Source: an uncultured Bacillota bacterium (GTDB lineage: Bacteria > Bacillota > Clostridia > Christensenellales > Borkfalkiaceae). Taken from it: a stretch of 36,498 nt of DNA. The stretch covers positions 1 to 36,498 of the forward strand of contig CASFTB010000021.1 of the NCBI GenBank assembly GCA_949297575.1, read 5' to 3'. The translations under genes and the position numbers were made by a program. Position 1 is the first letter of the stretch. Each line of letters opens with the position of its first letter. Below the pieces are notes generated by a model. The model had not been told where the DNA came from and ran no database searches. It worked only from the letters and a program-made list of their open reading frames with translations. Shown here piece after piece: positions 1 through 7,885 of the stretch.

Positions 1-133
1 ACGCGCGGCGCAGCAAGCGCACGGGCATCCCCTCCGCCACGCCCAGCTCTCTCAGCCGCTCCCCCGCCGCGGGCGGCAGCGAGAGCGAGAGGATGCGGGC
101 GCTTTCGCCCGCTTTCAGTTCGGATAACTTCAT
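1..133 (-). CDS. FeoA-like domain protein, 3' part outside the window
   Basis: The first 44 codons of a minus-strand gene are present, starting with ATG at 131-133, and the rest lies beyond the left edge. The residues MKLSELKAGESARILSL, then a stretch with RLRELGVAEGMPVRLLRRA, follow the pattern of FeoA: a small SH3-like fold that opens with a loop containing KxGE and continues with a LGL-x-xG-x-x-V strand. FeoA proteins are small cytosolic partners of the ferrous iron transporter FeoB. The gene may be a stand-alone feoA or the FeoA domain of a longer regulator; the missing end would decide. A weak ribosome site (GGAT) lies about 7 bases upstream of the start. No convincing -35 box was seen in the 170 bases upstream. 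Confidence 0.75.
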   Translation of the reverse strand, partial: MKLSELKAGESARILSLSLPPAAGERLRELGVAEGMPVRLLRRA

Positions 134-215
134 AGCGCTATCCTATGCGCGCGCGGCGGACATTATGAGAGTGCAGGCGGCGCGCGGCGGCCGCCCCTCC
201 GCGCGCAAAGGCATG

Positions 216-257
216 AAAAAGAGGGGGCTGCCGTCCTTGCCGGACGGCGGCCCCCTC
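216..257 (-). terminator. Rho-independent terminator of the 305-2563 gene
   Basis: On the minus strand a 15-bp stem (arms 243-257 and 221-235, one G-U type mismatch) with a 7-base loop is followed at once by five T residues (216-220). It sits about 50 bases after the stop codon of the surface-protein gene, so it ends that transcript before the FeoA-like gene. Confidence 0.9.
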
Positions 258-304
258 TCGGATCCGAAAGGTCATTCGGCGCAAAACCGGATCGCGCCGT
301 TTTT

Positions 305-2563
305 TTACTTTCTGCTCTCCCTCTTTTCCCTGAGCTCTTCCTTGCGGGTGCGCTCCGCGACGGCCGCCGCCTTATCCTTGGGGCGGATGAGGAGGATGAC
401 CACGATGGCGATCAGGCAGACCGCGGCGATGGAGAGGAACACGACGGAGACGACGTTGTCCTGCAGCCAGTACGTCTCTGCGGGGATGACGTCCGCCTGC
501 GCGGAGACGCTGACGATCGCATACGCGCCGGGCAGCTTGTCGTCCACGACGCCCATGCCCGTCTTGTCGTCCACCTCGACGGTGATCTTATAGTAACCGA
601 TGTCCTGCGGGACGAAGCTCAGAGAGCTGTCCGGCGACCATTCGTAGGCATTGTCGCCCTCGTCGTCGGTGTCCTCGAGGTCCTTGTCGTACTCATTGAT
701 GGCGCGCCAGGTGCCGTATTCGTTGGTGCCGTCGGCCTTTTCGCCGGAGATGATCTGGTCGCGGCCGGTGACCGTAACGCCCTCGTTGACCTGGAAGTAG
801 TACAGCATGTAGCGCACGTCATACCCGGAGATGGAGGTGATATCGAAATCCGGGAGGGTGTAGGAGACGTCGACGTAGCCGACCTCGATGTCGGTGGGAG
901 CCTCGACCACCGCGCCCGTATACTGCACGCTGAAGGTGAACGTCGCCACGTTCTGCGCGTCCCAGACGTTGGAAGAAGTGATCTCGCCGAGGGTATACTC
1001 CGTTTCGCCGCCGACCGTCTTTTCGAACACGCCGTGCATGCTCTTGCCCGCCTCGTTGGTGGGCACGACGCAGAACTCGAACGTGCCGGTCTTTTCGACG
1101 GGGATGCGCAGCTCGTCATAGCTGCCGCTGACCGTGGCGGTATCCGCCTGCGTCGTCCTGTAATAGACGGTAAACTTCATGTCGGTATAGCCGCAGGAAG
1201 CGTCCGTGATGTAGGGACGGAGCGAAGGCACATAGAAGTACGCGCCCGAACCGACGCGGATGCCGACGGTGTTGCCGTCCTCATCCTTCGTGTAGGAGGC
1301 CGCGGTGACGGCTTCCTGATAGGCCGCGACGGCCTCTTCGTTCTCGGTGATGCCCGTCGCGGTGCCGTCCTCCTCGTTCGCGGTATAGGTATAGAAATCC
1401 ATCTCGGGGCGGACTTTGACGTTCTCCGTCTTCGTGACGGAGATGTGCCTGCTGCCGTCCAGCGCGTCGGCAGAGGCATACCATTCGAGGAAGTAGTAGG
1501 CGGTGTTGTCGTTGCCGTCGGTCAGCGCGTAGGCGATGCTCAGCGCGCCGTTGTCCGTGCTGCCGCCGAAATCCGTCTCAAAGAAACGCTTGTCCGATTC
1601 GAGGTCGTTGTAGCCGACCAGCTCGCCCTCCCCGTTGAAGGAGGCAGCGATCTCTTCGCCGTTTTCGTCGGTGGCGGGGACGACCTCGCTGCCGTTATAG
1701 GCGAGATAAAAACTGTCTGTGCTGACGGAAGCGGAGCAGACGTCGATGGTGACGTAGTCGAAATCCAGCTCGGTGGCGAGGTACAGCTGCTTGATCTCGC
1801 TGTCCACGACGAGCACGGGTGCGGCGTCGTCGAGGATCTCGCCGTTTTCGTCGAGCTTGAAGCTCTGGCCGTTGATAGAGCGGATCTCGAATTTCGCCTT
1901 GTTCTCCCCTGCCACGCTCGCCTTGAAGGAGAGCGGGGTGATGGGGGTATCGGCGGAGGCGGACGCATAGCGCGCATAGTACCTGCCGATGTTGGTGAAG
2001 GTGCCGGCCTCCGTGCCGCCGATCAGCACGGTGAAGTCGCCGTAGCCCTCCTGCCCGGCGGGTTCGGTGAGGGCGATCTCGATCTCGCCCGCATCTACGG
2101 TCACGGCGGCGGCGCCGTTGACGGAGGCGTTCACCTTCCCCCCTTCCGCGGGGGTAAAGACGATCTCGTTGACCGACTTGCCTTCCTTGCTCATGCTCAT
2201 CTGCGTCGTTTCGAGCGTGACGGTGAAATCCTCGAAATTCGTTTCGGGGAAGCCGATGCCGAGGCTGAAATACTGCGCCTCGCCCGCATCGCCGACGGCA
2301 GGCTCCTCGCCCGCAAAGGAATACCACTTGAGCGCGACATTCCTGCGCAGGGAGATGTAGGAACTGTCGTCCGAATCGCCCATCTGATAAGTGAGGTACT
2401 CCGCCCCCTCCACCGCAGACGCATCGCCCGAAGTGGTGAATACGGAGACGGTCGCGACGGAATCCGCAGCCTGTGCGCGCAGGCCCATCGCCGTGAACAT
2501 TGCCGCGACGGACAGCGCGAAGGCCGCCAACAATGTGAGAATGCTGATTTTCCTTTTGCTCAT
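305..2563 (-). CDS. Large secreted, C-terminally membrane-anchored protein of unknown function
   Basis: The 752-residue product has an N-terminal signal peptide: a positive start (MSKRKISIL), a hydrophobic core, and an AQA-AD cleavage site near residue 33. A single hydrophobic segment near the C-terminus (about residues 700-730, VVSVVFLSIAAVCLIAIVVI) is followed by a basic tail, so most of the protein should face outward. The exported part is acidic, rich in Thr, Tyr, Val and Glu, and patterned like beta-sandwich (Ig- or cadherin-like) domains; no enzyme motif was seen and I do not recognise the family. There is no LPXTG motif, so anchoring is by the transmembrane segment. The gene is monocistronic, with its own promoter at 2639-2667 and terminator at 216-257. 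A plausible role is a surface adhesin or wall-associated structural protein, but this is a guess. Confidence 0.85.
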   Translation of the reverse strand: MSKRKISILTLLAAFALSVAAMFTAMGLRAQAADSVATVSVFTTSGDASAVEGAEYLTYQMGDSDDSSYISLRRNVALKWYSFAGEEPAVGDAGEAQYFSLGIGFPETNFEDFTVTLETTQMSMSKEGKSVNEIVFTPAEGGKVNASVNGAAAVTVDAGEIEIALTEPAGQEGYGDFTVLIGGTEAGTFTNIGRYYARYASASADTPITPLSFKASVAGENKAKFEIRSINGQSFKLDENGEILDDAAPVLVVDSEIKQLYLATELDFDYVTIDVCSASVSTDSFYLAYNGSEVVPATDENGEEIAASFNGEGELVGYNDLESDKRFFETDFGGSTDNGALSIAYALTDGNDNTAYYFLEWYASADALDGSRHISVTKTENVKVRPEMDFYTYTANEEDGTATGITENEEAVAAYQEAVTAASYTKDEDGNTVGIRVGSGAYFYVPSLRPYITDASCGYTDMKFTVYYRTTQADTATVSGSYDELRIPVEKTGTFEFCVVPTNEAGKSMHGVFEKTVGGETEYTLGEITSSNVWDAQNVATFTFSVQYTGAVVEAPTDIEVGYVDVSYTLPDFDITSISGYDVRYMLYYFQVNEGVTVTGRDQIISGEKADGTNEYGTWRAINEYDKDLEDTDDEGDNAYEWSPDSSLSFVPQDIGYYKITVEVDDKTGMGVVDDKLPGAYAIVSVSAQADVIPAETYWLQDNVVSVVFLSIAAVCLIAIVVILLIRPKDKAAAVAERTRKEELREKRESRK

Positions 2564-2585
2564 GCTTGTGCTCCCAATGCATTTT

Positions 2586-2616
2586 GGGGAAGCGCCGCAA
2601 AGGGCGCAAAGTCCCC
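2586..2616 (-). other. Stem-loop in the 5' leader of the surface-protein gene
   Basis: The leader between the promoter and the start codon contains a two-part stem: GGGG/CCCC (2586-2589 with 2613-2616) outside GCGCC/GGCGC (2592-2596 with 2603-2607). It ends about 23 bases before the start codon and has no following T run, so it looks like a 5' stabilising hairpin rather than a terminator. Confidence 0.5.
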
Positions 2617-2638
2617 TATAAAAAACCTGTACCCGATT

Positions 2639-2667
2639 ATTTTACCCTATCGGGGCAGTTTTGTCAA
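2639..2667 (-). promoter_or_regulatory. Vegetative promoter of the surface-protein gene
   Basis: On the minus strand a perfect TTGACA (2662-2667) is separated by 17 bases from TAAAAT (2639-2644). This matches the sigma-A type consensus in 11 of 12 positions and gives a leader of about 70 bases. Confidence 0.85.
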
Positions 2668-2736
2668 ACGCATTCCTTCCCTTTCGCCAAATTTTTCGGC
2701 GGGCGGGCGGTTCTGCGGCTATTTTTTACAGGCGCA

Positions 2737-3435
2737 TCACAATTCGAACGCCTTTTTTACGTCGAAATATTTCCACGGCGAGGCTTCGGGCGGCTCCGCC
2801 ATGAAGCGCATGCGCTCCTTTGTTACGGGGTGGGTAAAGCTAAGCGAATACGCCCAGAGCGCCAGCCCGCCCTTTTTGGCGTTTTCGCCGCCGTAGCGCA
2901 TGTCTCCGTACACGGGCGTGCCCAGCCCCGCCATCTGCACGCGGATCTGGTGCGTCCTGCCCGTGTGCAGCCTGACGCGCACGAGCGAGCAGCCCCCCTT
3001 CTCCTCCATGACCTCGTAGTCGAGGGAGGCCATCTTCGCGCCGTCCGTGGTGGGAGGGCAGATATAGACCATGTTGTTGACGGGGTTCTTTTTAAGGTAA
3101 TTGACGAGGTTGCCCTTCTTTTCCGCGGGGCAGCCGACGAGCACGGCGAGGTAGCGCTTGTCGAAATCTCCGCCGCGCATCTGCTCGGCGAGGCGGGAAG
3201 CGGCCTTGCTCGTCTTGGCGAAGACCATGACGCCGCCCGTCGGCCTGTCCAGCCGGTGGATGAGCCCCACATACACGTTGCCCGGCTTGTCGTACGTCAC
3301 TTTTATGTAACGGCGGATGGCTTCGAGCAGGGAATCGTCTCCCGTCTCGTCCCCGCAGGAGGGCACCCCCTGCGGCTTGAGCGCGACGATGACGTGGTTG
3401 TCTTCATAGAGGATATTCAGGTCAAGATCGGTCAT
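2737..3435 (-). CDS. RluA-family pseudouridine synthase
   Basis: The 232-residue protein isomerises uridine to pseudouridine in structured RNA, most likely ribosomal RNA. It carries the RluA/RsuA signature HRLDRPTGG with the catalytic aspartate at about residue 63, and the second family motif RLHTGRTHQIRVQ followed by G-x-P-V-x-GD. It lacks an N-terminal S4 domain, so it is the short RluA type; the exact target uridine cannot be told from sequence. The start codon overlaps the end of the upstream methyltransferase gene by 14 bases, which points to translational coupling. It is the last gene of the T-box-controlled transcript that begins at ileS. No clear terminator follows before the promoter at 2639-2667. 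Confidence 0.93.
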   Translation of the reverse strand: MTDLDLNILYEDNHVIVALKPQGVPSCGDETGDDSLLEAIRRYIKVTYDKPGNVYVGLIHRLDRPTGGVMVFAKTSKAASRLAEQMRGGDFDKRYLAVLVGCPAEKKGNLVNYLKKNPVNNMVYICPPTTDGAKMASLDYEVMEEKGGCSLVRVRLHTGRTHQIRVQMAGLGTPVYGDMRYGGENAKKGGLALWAYSLSFTHPVTKERMRFMAEPPEASPWKYFDVKKAFEL

Positions 3436-4282
3436 AGATAAAGATCCCTCCCGCGCCGCAGGGAAGGGGGATCCCCTCCTCGGTGGGCAGCCCCACTTCG
3501 TAGGCGTCTATCCTCCCCTTCCCTCGCAGGCACAATTTGAGAATGTTATGGAGCACCATGGGCTGCAGGCCCGTGGTATAGCTGTTGATGAGAAAAAAGA
3601 GCGGGTCGTCCGAGAGCACCTCCGCACACAGCTGCACGAAGGGGAAGAGGCTCTCTTCGATCTTCCACATCTCCCCGCCCGGCCCGCGCCCGTAAGAGGG
3701 CGGGTCCATGATGACGGCGTCGTATTTGTTGCCGCGGCGGATCTCCCGCTGCACGAACTTTTTGCAGTCGTCTATGATATATCTGATGCCGCCCCGGATG
3801 CCCGAGAGGCGCGCGTTTTCGCCCGCGCGCTCGACCATGCCCTTCGCCGCGTCGACGTGCGTGACCTGTGCGCCGGACTTGGCGCACGCGACGCTCGCCC
3901 CGCCCGTGTAGGCGAAGAGGTTGAGCACCCTGACCGGCCGCCCCGCCCCCTCGATGAGGGAACGCATGCAGTCCCAATTGACCGCCTGTTCGGGGAACAG
4001 CCCCGTGTGCTTGAAGCCCATGGGCCTGACCGTGAAGCGGAGGTCTTTATAGGAGATCTCCCATTCCTCCGGCATCTTCTTGCGGTATTCCCAGGCGCCG
4101 CCGCCCCGCTCGCTGCGGCGGTAGACGGCGCTGATGCCGGGGTAAGAGAACAGGTCGCGCCGCGCCGCCCAGATGACCTGGGGGTCGGGGCGCAGCAGCA
4201 CGACGTCCTTCCAGCGCTCCAGCTTGTAGCCGTCTCCCGTGGCGATGATCCGATAATCCTTCCAGTTTTCGGCGATCTTCAT
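3422..4282 (-). CDS. Class I SAM-dependent methyltransferase, RlmI/RlmK type
   Basis: The product (286 residues from the ATG at 4282) has a Rossmann-type methyltransferase core: motif I VLNLFAYTGGASVACA, an acidic residue in THVDAAKGMV, and the catalytic loop VIMDPPSYGRGPGG, whose DPPSY is typical of the COG1092 group that methylates rRNA cytosine C5 or related bases. The N-terminal part (W-x-DY, GDGYKLERW, RPDPQ-x-IW) is the short domain seen in this family. A longer reading frame starts at a TTG at 4309 inside the end of ileS; I prefer the ATG because the family starts at that place. The gene lies 10 bases after the ileS stop and overlaps the pseudouridine synthase, so all three should share one transcript. 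The RNA target is not known from sequence. Confidence 0.88.
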   Translation of the reverse strand: MKIAENWKDYRIIATGDGYKLERWKDVVLLRPDPQVIWAARRDLFSYPGISAVYRRSERGGGAWEYRKKMPEEWEISYKDLRFTVRPMGFKHTGLFPEQAVNWDCMRSLIEGAGRPVRVLNLFAYTGGASVACAKSGAQVTHVDAAKGMVERAGENARLSGIRGGIRYIIDDCKKFVQREIRRGNKYDAVIMDPPSYGRGPGGEMWKIEESLFPFVQLCAEVLSDDPLFFLINSYTTGLQPMVLHNILKLCLRGKGRIDAYEVGLPTEEGIPLPCGAGGIFIYDRS

Positions 4283-4292
4283 AGGCGGCGCG

Positions 4293-7200
4293 TCATTTGC
4301 TCCTGACAACGGTCAGCGTGACCTTGCCGCCGATGTCCCAGTCCTTGGCGTATCCCTCGGCGCTGCCCGCCTCGATGCCGTCCGCAAGCACGACTTCGGC
4401 GATCTCCGCCTTGCGGCCTTCGAGCACCTTCGCCGTCTCCCCTTCCGCCGCGTAGAACACGCGGATGCGGTCGGTGACCTCAAAGCCCGCCTCCTTGCGC
4501 ATGGTCTGCAGCTTGGAGATGAGCTCGCGCTCGATGCCCTCCTCGATGAGTGCGGGCGTGAGGCGGGTATCCAGCGCCACGGTGATGCCCTTGTCGCTCG
4601 CGGAGACGTACCCCGCCGCGCTCTCGGTGGAGATGAGCAGGTCCTCCTCGCAAAGCTCCACTTCCGCGCCGGAGATCTCGGTTTTGTAGGTGCCGCCGCC
4701 CTTCACCGCCGCCACGACCGCGGCGCCGTCGCAGCTTTCGAGGAAGGCGCGGATGCCGCCGAGCAGCTTGCCGTACTTCGGGCCCAGCGTCTTCATCTGC
4801 GGCTTCAGTTTATAGGTGACGAGCGCGGACGCGTCCTTCGCCTCCGTCATCCTTTTGATGTTCAGCTCGTCGAGGATGACCCCTTTGAGTTCGTCGTTCA
4901 GATCGAGGTCGCGCTCGGTCGCCACTGCCATCTCCGCGAGGGGCTGGCGGTTTTTGAGGCTGCCCGCGTTGCGCGCGGCGCGGCCCAGAACGACCACTTC
5001 GAGCACCGAATCCATGCCCTTTTCGAGGTCGGGATCGACCGCCGCCCCGTCATAGGCGGGGAAAGAACACATGTGCACGGACTTGGGCGCATCCTTATAG
5101 AAATTCGGGACGAGGTTTTGGTACATCTGCTCGGCGATGAAGGGCGTGAAGGGCGCCGTGAGCTTGGCGAGGGTGACGAGCACGGTGTACAGCGTGGTGT
5201 ACGCCGCCGCCTTGTCCTCCGTCATCTCCTTGCCCCAGTACCGCTCGCGGCCGCGGCGCACGTACCAGTTGGAGAGCACGTCCACGAAATCCTGCAATGC
5301 CCGGGCGCTGTCTGTGATGTCATAGGAAGCGAGGCCCTCGTCCACCGTTTTGATGAGGGTGTTGAGCTTGGACAGGATCCACTTGTCCATCAGCGTGAGT
5401 TTGCATTTTTTCAGGTCATATTTGCTCGGGTCGTACTTGTCGATATCCGCGTACAGCACGAAGAAGGCGTAGCTGTTCCACAGCGGCCCCATGTAGCGGC
5501 GCTGCGCTTCGGACACAGCCTCGGGATAGAAGCGGGACGGGATCCACGGCGCGCTCGACGTGTAGAAATACCAGCGCACCGCATCGGCGCCCTGCTTGTC
5601 GAGCACGCTCCACGGGTCGACGACGTTGCCCTTGTGCTTGGACATTTTGACGCCGTTTTTGTCGTTGACGTGCCCCAGAACGATGCAGTTTTTGAAGGGC
5701 GCCTTCCCGTAAAGGATGGTCGAGATGACGAGCAGCGTATAGAACCAGCCGCGCGTCTGGTCGACCGCCTCGGAGATGAAGTCGGCGGGGAAGGTCTCGT
5801 CGAACAGGTCTTTATTTTCAAACGGATAGTGATACTGTGCGAAGGGCATGGAGCCGGAATCGAACCAGCAGTCGATGACCTCGGGCGTGCGCTTCATCGT
5901 GCCGCCGCACTCGCAGGCGAAGGTGCAGCCGTCGATGTACGGGCGGTGCAGCTCGATGTCGCCCGCGATGCCGCACTTCTCTTTGAGTTCCGCCTTGCTG
6001 CCGATGACGTGCACCTTGCCGCACTTTTCGCACACCCATACGGGCAGCGGCGTGCCCCAGTAGCGGTCGCGCGAGAGGCCCCAGTCGATGACGTTTTCGA
6101 GGAAGTTGCCCATGCGCCCCGATTTGATGGTCTCGGGCATCCAATTCACCGAATTGTTGGCCTTGATGAGCTCGTCCTTGACGGCCGTGACTTTGATGAA
6201 CCAGCTCTCGCGGGCGTAATAGATGAGGGGCGTATCGCACCGCCAGCAGTGCGGGTAGCTGTGCTCATAGAGCATTTCTTTGAACAACAACCCCTTCTCT
6301 TTGAGCAGGGCGATGATGCCCTTGTCCGCTTTTTTGACGAACGTACCCGCGAAATCGGTGACGGCGGGCTTGAAGCAGCCGCGCTCGTCCACCATGTTGA
6401 CGACGGGCAGGCCGTACTTTTTGCCGACGCGGTAGTCGTCCTCGCCGAAGGCGGGCGCGATGTGCACGACGCCCGTGCCGTCCGTCAGCGTGACGTACCC
6501 GTCGCACACGACGTAGTGCGCCTTTTCGCGGTAGCTGCCCTCCGCGTACGGGAAGAGCGGCTCGTATTCGGCATGTTCGTACTCTCTGCCCTGCTTGACG
6601 GACAGCGTCTTATATGTCCCCTCCCCGAACAGCGTGGGAACGAGCGCCTGCGCTAAAACGTAGCGCGCGCCGTCCTCCGCTTCGATCTCGGCGTACTCTT
6701 CGTCTGCGTTCATGCACAGCGCCACGTTGGACGGGAGCGTCCAGGGCGTGGTCGTCCAGGCAAGAAAATAGCCGTTATTCATGCCCTTGCGCTTGAAGCG
6801 GACGAAAACGGAAGTTTCCTTCACGTCCTTGTACCCCTGCGCGACCTCGTGCGAGGAAAGCGCGGTGCCGCAGCGCGGGCAGTACGGGACGATCTTGTGC
6901 CCCTTGTACAGGAGCCCCTTTTCCCAGATGGTCTTGAGCGCCTGCCAGACGGACTCGATGTAGCTGTCCTCATAAGTGACGTAGGGGTGCTCCATGTCTG
7001 CCCAGTAGCCGACGCGCTCGGACATGCGCTCCCACTCGCCCTTGTACTTCCAGACGCTTTCCTTGCACTTTTTGATGAAGGGCTCGATGCCGTACTTTTC
7101 GATGTCCTGCTTGCCGTCCATGCCTAGGAGTTTTTCCACTTCCAGCTCGACGGGCAGGCCGTGCGTATCCCAGCCCGCCTTTCTGAGGACGTGCTTTCCT

Positions 7201-7442
7201 TTCATGGTCTGATAGCGGGGGATGATGTCCTTCATGACGCGGGTGAGGATGTGCCCGATGTGCGGCTTGCCGTTGGCCGTAGGCGGCCCGTCGTAGAAGG
7301 AAAATTCCTCGTGGCCCTCGTTCTGCTTCACGCTGTCCTCGAAGACGTTGTTCTCCTTCCAGAACCCGATGATCTCCTTTTCGCGCTCGACGAAGTTCAT
7401 CGCCGTATCCACTTTTTTGTACAGCCTTTTCTCTTTATCCAT
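4293..7442 (-). CDS. ileS: Isoleucyl-tRNA synthetase
   Basis: This 1049-residue cytosolic enzyme charges tRNA-Ile with isoleucine. The class I signatures are present: PHIGH at residues 60-64 and KMSKH at about 599-603, followed by GNVVDPW. The editing (CP1) region lies between them, with cysteine pairs such as CPRC, CWRC and CEKC that suggest zinc binding inside the insertion. The length and the C-terminus, which lacks a Cys4 zinc finger, fit the longer IleS type (often called type 2) rather than the roughly 930-residue type 1. That type is often less sensitive to mupirocin, but this cannot be read from the sequence alone. The ribosome site AAGGAG lies 10 bases before the ATG. Expression is controlled by the isoleucine T-box leader at 7471-7717. 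Confidence 0.98.
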   Translation of the reverse strand: MDKEKRLYKKVDTAMNFVEREKEIIGFWKENNVFEDSVKQNEGHEEFSFYDGPPTANGKPHIGHILTRVMKDIIPRYQTMKGKHVLRKAGWDTHGLPVELEVEKLLGMDGKQDIEKYGIEPFIKKCKESVWKYKGEWERMSERVGYWADMEHPYVTYEDSYIESVWQALKTIWEKGLLYKGHKIVPYCPRCGTALSSHEVAQGYKDVKETSVFVRFKRKGMNNGYFLAWTTTPWTLPSNVALCMNADEEYAEIEAEDGARYVLAQALVPTLFGEGTYKTLSVKQGREYEHAEYEPLFPYAEGSYREKAHYVVCDGYVTLTDGTGVVHIAPAFGEDDYRVGKKYGLPVVNMVDERGCFKPAVTDFAGTFVKKADKGIIALLKEKGLLFKEMLYEHSYPHCWRCDTPLIYYARESWFIKVTAVKDELIKANNSVNWMPETIKSGRMGNFLENVIDWGLSRDRYWGTPLPVWVCEKCGKVHVIGSKAELKEKCGIAGDIELHRPYIDGCTFACECGGTMKRTPEVIDCWFDSGSMPFAQYHYPFENKDLFDETFPADFISEAVDQTRGWFYTLLVISTILYGKAPFKNCIVLGHVNDKNGVKMSKHKGNVVDPWSVLDKQGADAVRWYFYTSSAPWIPSRFYPEAVSEAQRRYMGPLWNSYAFFVLYADIDKYDPSKYDLKKCKLTLMDKWILSKLNTLIKTVDEGLASYDITDSARALQDFVDVLSNWYVRRGRERYWGKEMTEDKAAAYTTLYTVLVTLAKLTAPFTPFIAEQMYQNLVPNFYKDAPKSVHMCSFPAYDGAAVDPDLEKGMDSVLEVVVLGRAARNAGSLKNRQPLAEMAVATERDLDLNDELKGVILDELNIKRMTEAKDASALVTYKLKPQMKTLGPKYGKLLGGIRAFLESCDGAAVVAAVKGGGTYKTEISGAEVELCEEDLLISTESAAGYVSASDKGITVALDTRLTPALIEEGIERELISKLQTMRKEAGFEVTDRIRVFYAAEGETAKVLEGRKAEIAEVVLADGIEAGSAEGYAKDWDIGGKVTLTVVRSK

Positions 7443-7470
7443 CTCTTCTTCTCCTTGCGGAATGTGACTT

Positions 7471-7717
7471 TATTGAAAAAGTGCCCCCGTTCTCGGAACA
7501 AACAAGGACACCACCGAAACATACTGACATACGCCCCTTTTGGTAACGCGGTGGAAATAACCGCGCGCGGAACTACTTTCCCCCTTGCGGGTGTTCGCAC
7601 CGCGGGCTGGAAGGGGATACCCCGCCGCCTTCCCTGCCGGCTTCCACCTGCCGCCGGCTCTCTGTGAGGGAGGATTGCCGCGGGGCGCGTCCTTCGTCGC
7701 TGCCCGTATCTCTATAC
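7471..7717 (-). promoter_or_regulatory. Isoleucine T-box riboswitch leader of ileS
   Basis: Read on the minus strand, the leader has the T-box parts in order. Stem I pairs GAAGG...CCCCGC with GCGGGG...CCUUC around an internal loop that holds the specifier AUC (7616-7618), an isoleucine codon. The distal end shows CAGAGAG and GGUGGAA (about 7641-7663), the conserved distal-loop region. Near the 3' end GGUGGUGUCC (7506-7515) supplies the UGGU that pairs with the tRNA acceptor end, inside a terminator whose arms are 7501-7511 and 7481-7491, followed by five U (7476-7480). Uncharged tRNA-Ile would stabilise the antiterminator and switch on ileS and the two RNA-modification genes behind it. Confidence 0.93.
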
Positions 7718-7723
7718 GCTATC

Positions 7724-7752
7724 ATTTTACCAATCTCCGCGCGATTTGTAAA
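7724..7752 (-). promoter_or_regulatory. Vegetative promoter of the T-box/ileS transcript
   Basis: TTTACA (7747-7752) and TAAAAT (7724-7729), each one mismatch from consensus, are separated by exactly 17 bases on the minus strand. The expected start near 7717 gives a leader that begins just before T-box stem I. Confidence 0.85.
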
Positions 7753-7822
7753 GCGATTTTGCCCGCCTGTAAAAAGAAAGCGCGCAGCCCCCTGCCGCGG
7801 CACAGCTTTTTATGTTAAAGCA

Positions 7823-7851
7823 TTGCTTTTTGCGACGGTATGTATTATAAT
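7823..7851 (+). promoter_or_regulatory. Promoter of the zinc-ribbon/LRR/CFI-box gene
   Basis: A perfect TATAAT (7846-7851) lies 17 bases after TTGCTT (7823-7828, three of six consensus bases). It points into the plus-strand gene starting at 7886 and leaves a leader of about 28 bases. It is divergent from the ileS promoter about 70 bases away. Confidence 0.6.
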
Positions 7852-7885
7852 TATTATAAAATATATTGGAGGAGAGAAAAATACT

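Noticed and set aside
1034..2896. Long open frame on the plus strand opposite the surface-protein gene
   Set aside because: It is a GC-rich antisense shadow: His, Arg, Asp and Val rich without a family motif, while the minus frame has a signal peptide, TM segment, promoter and terminator.
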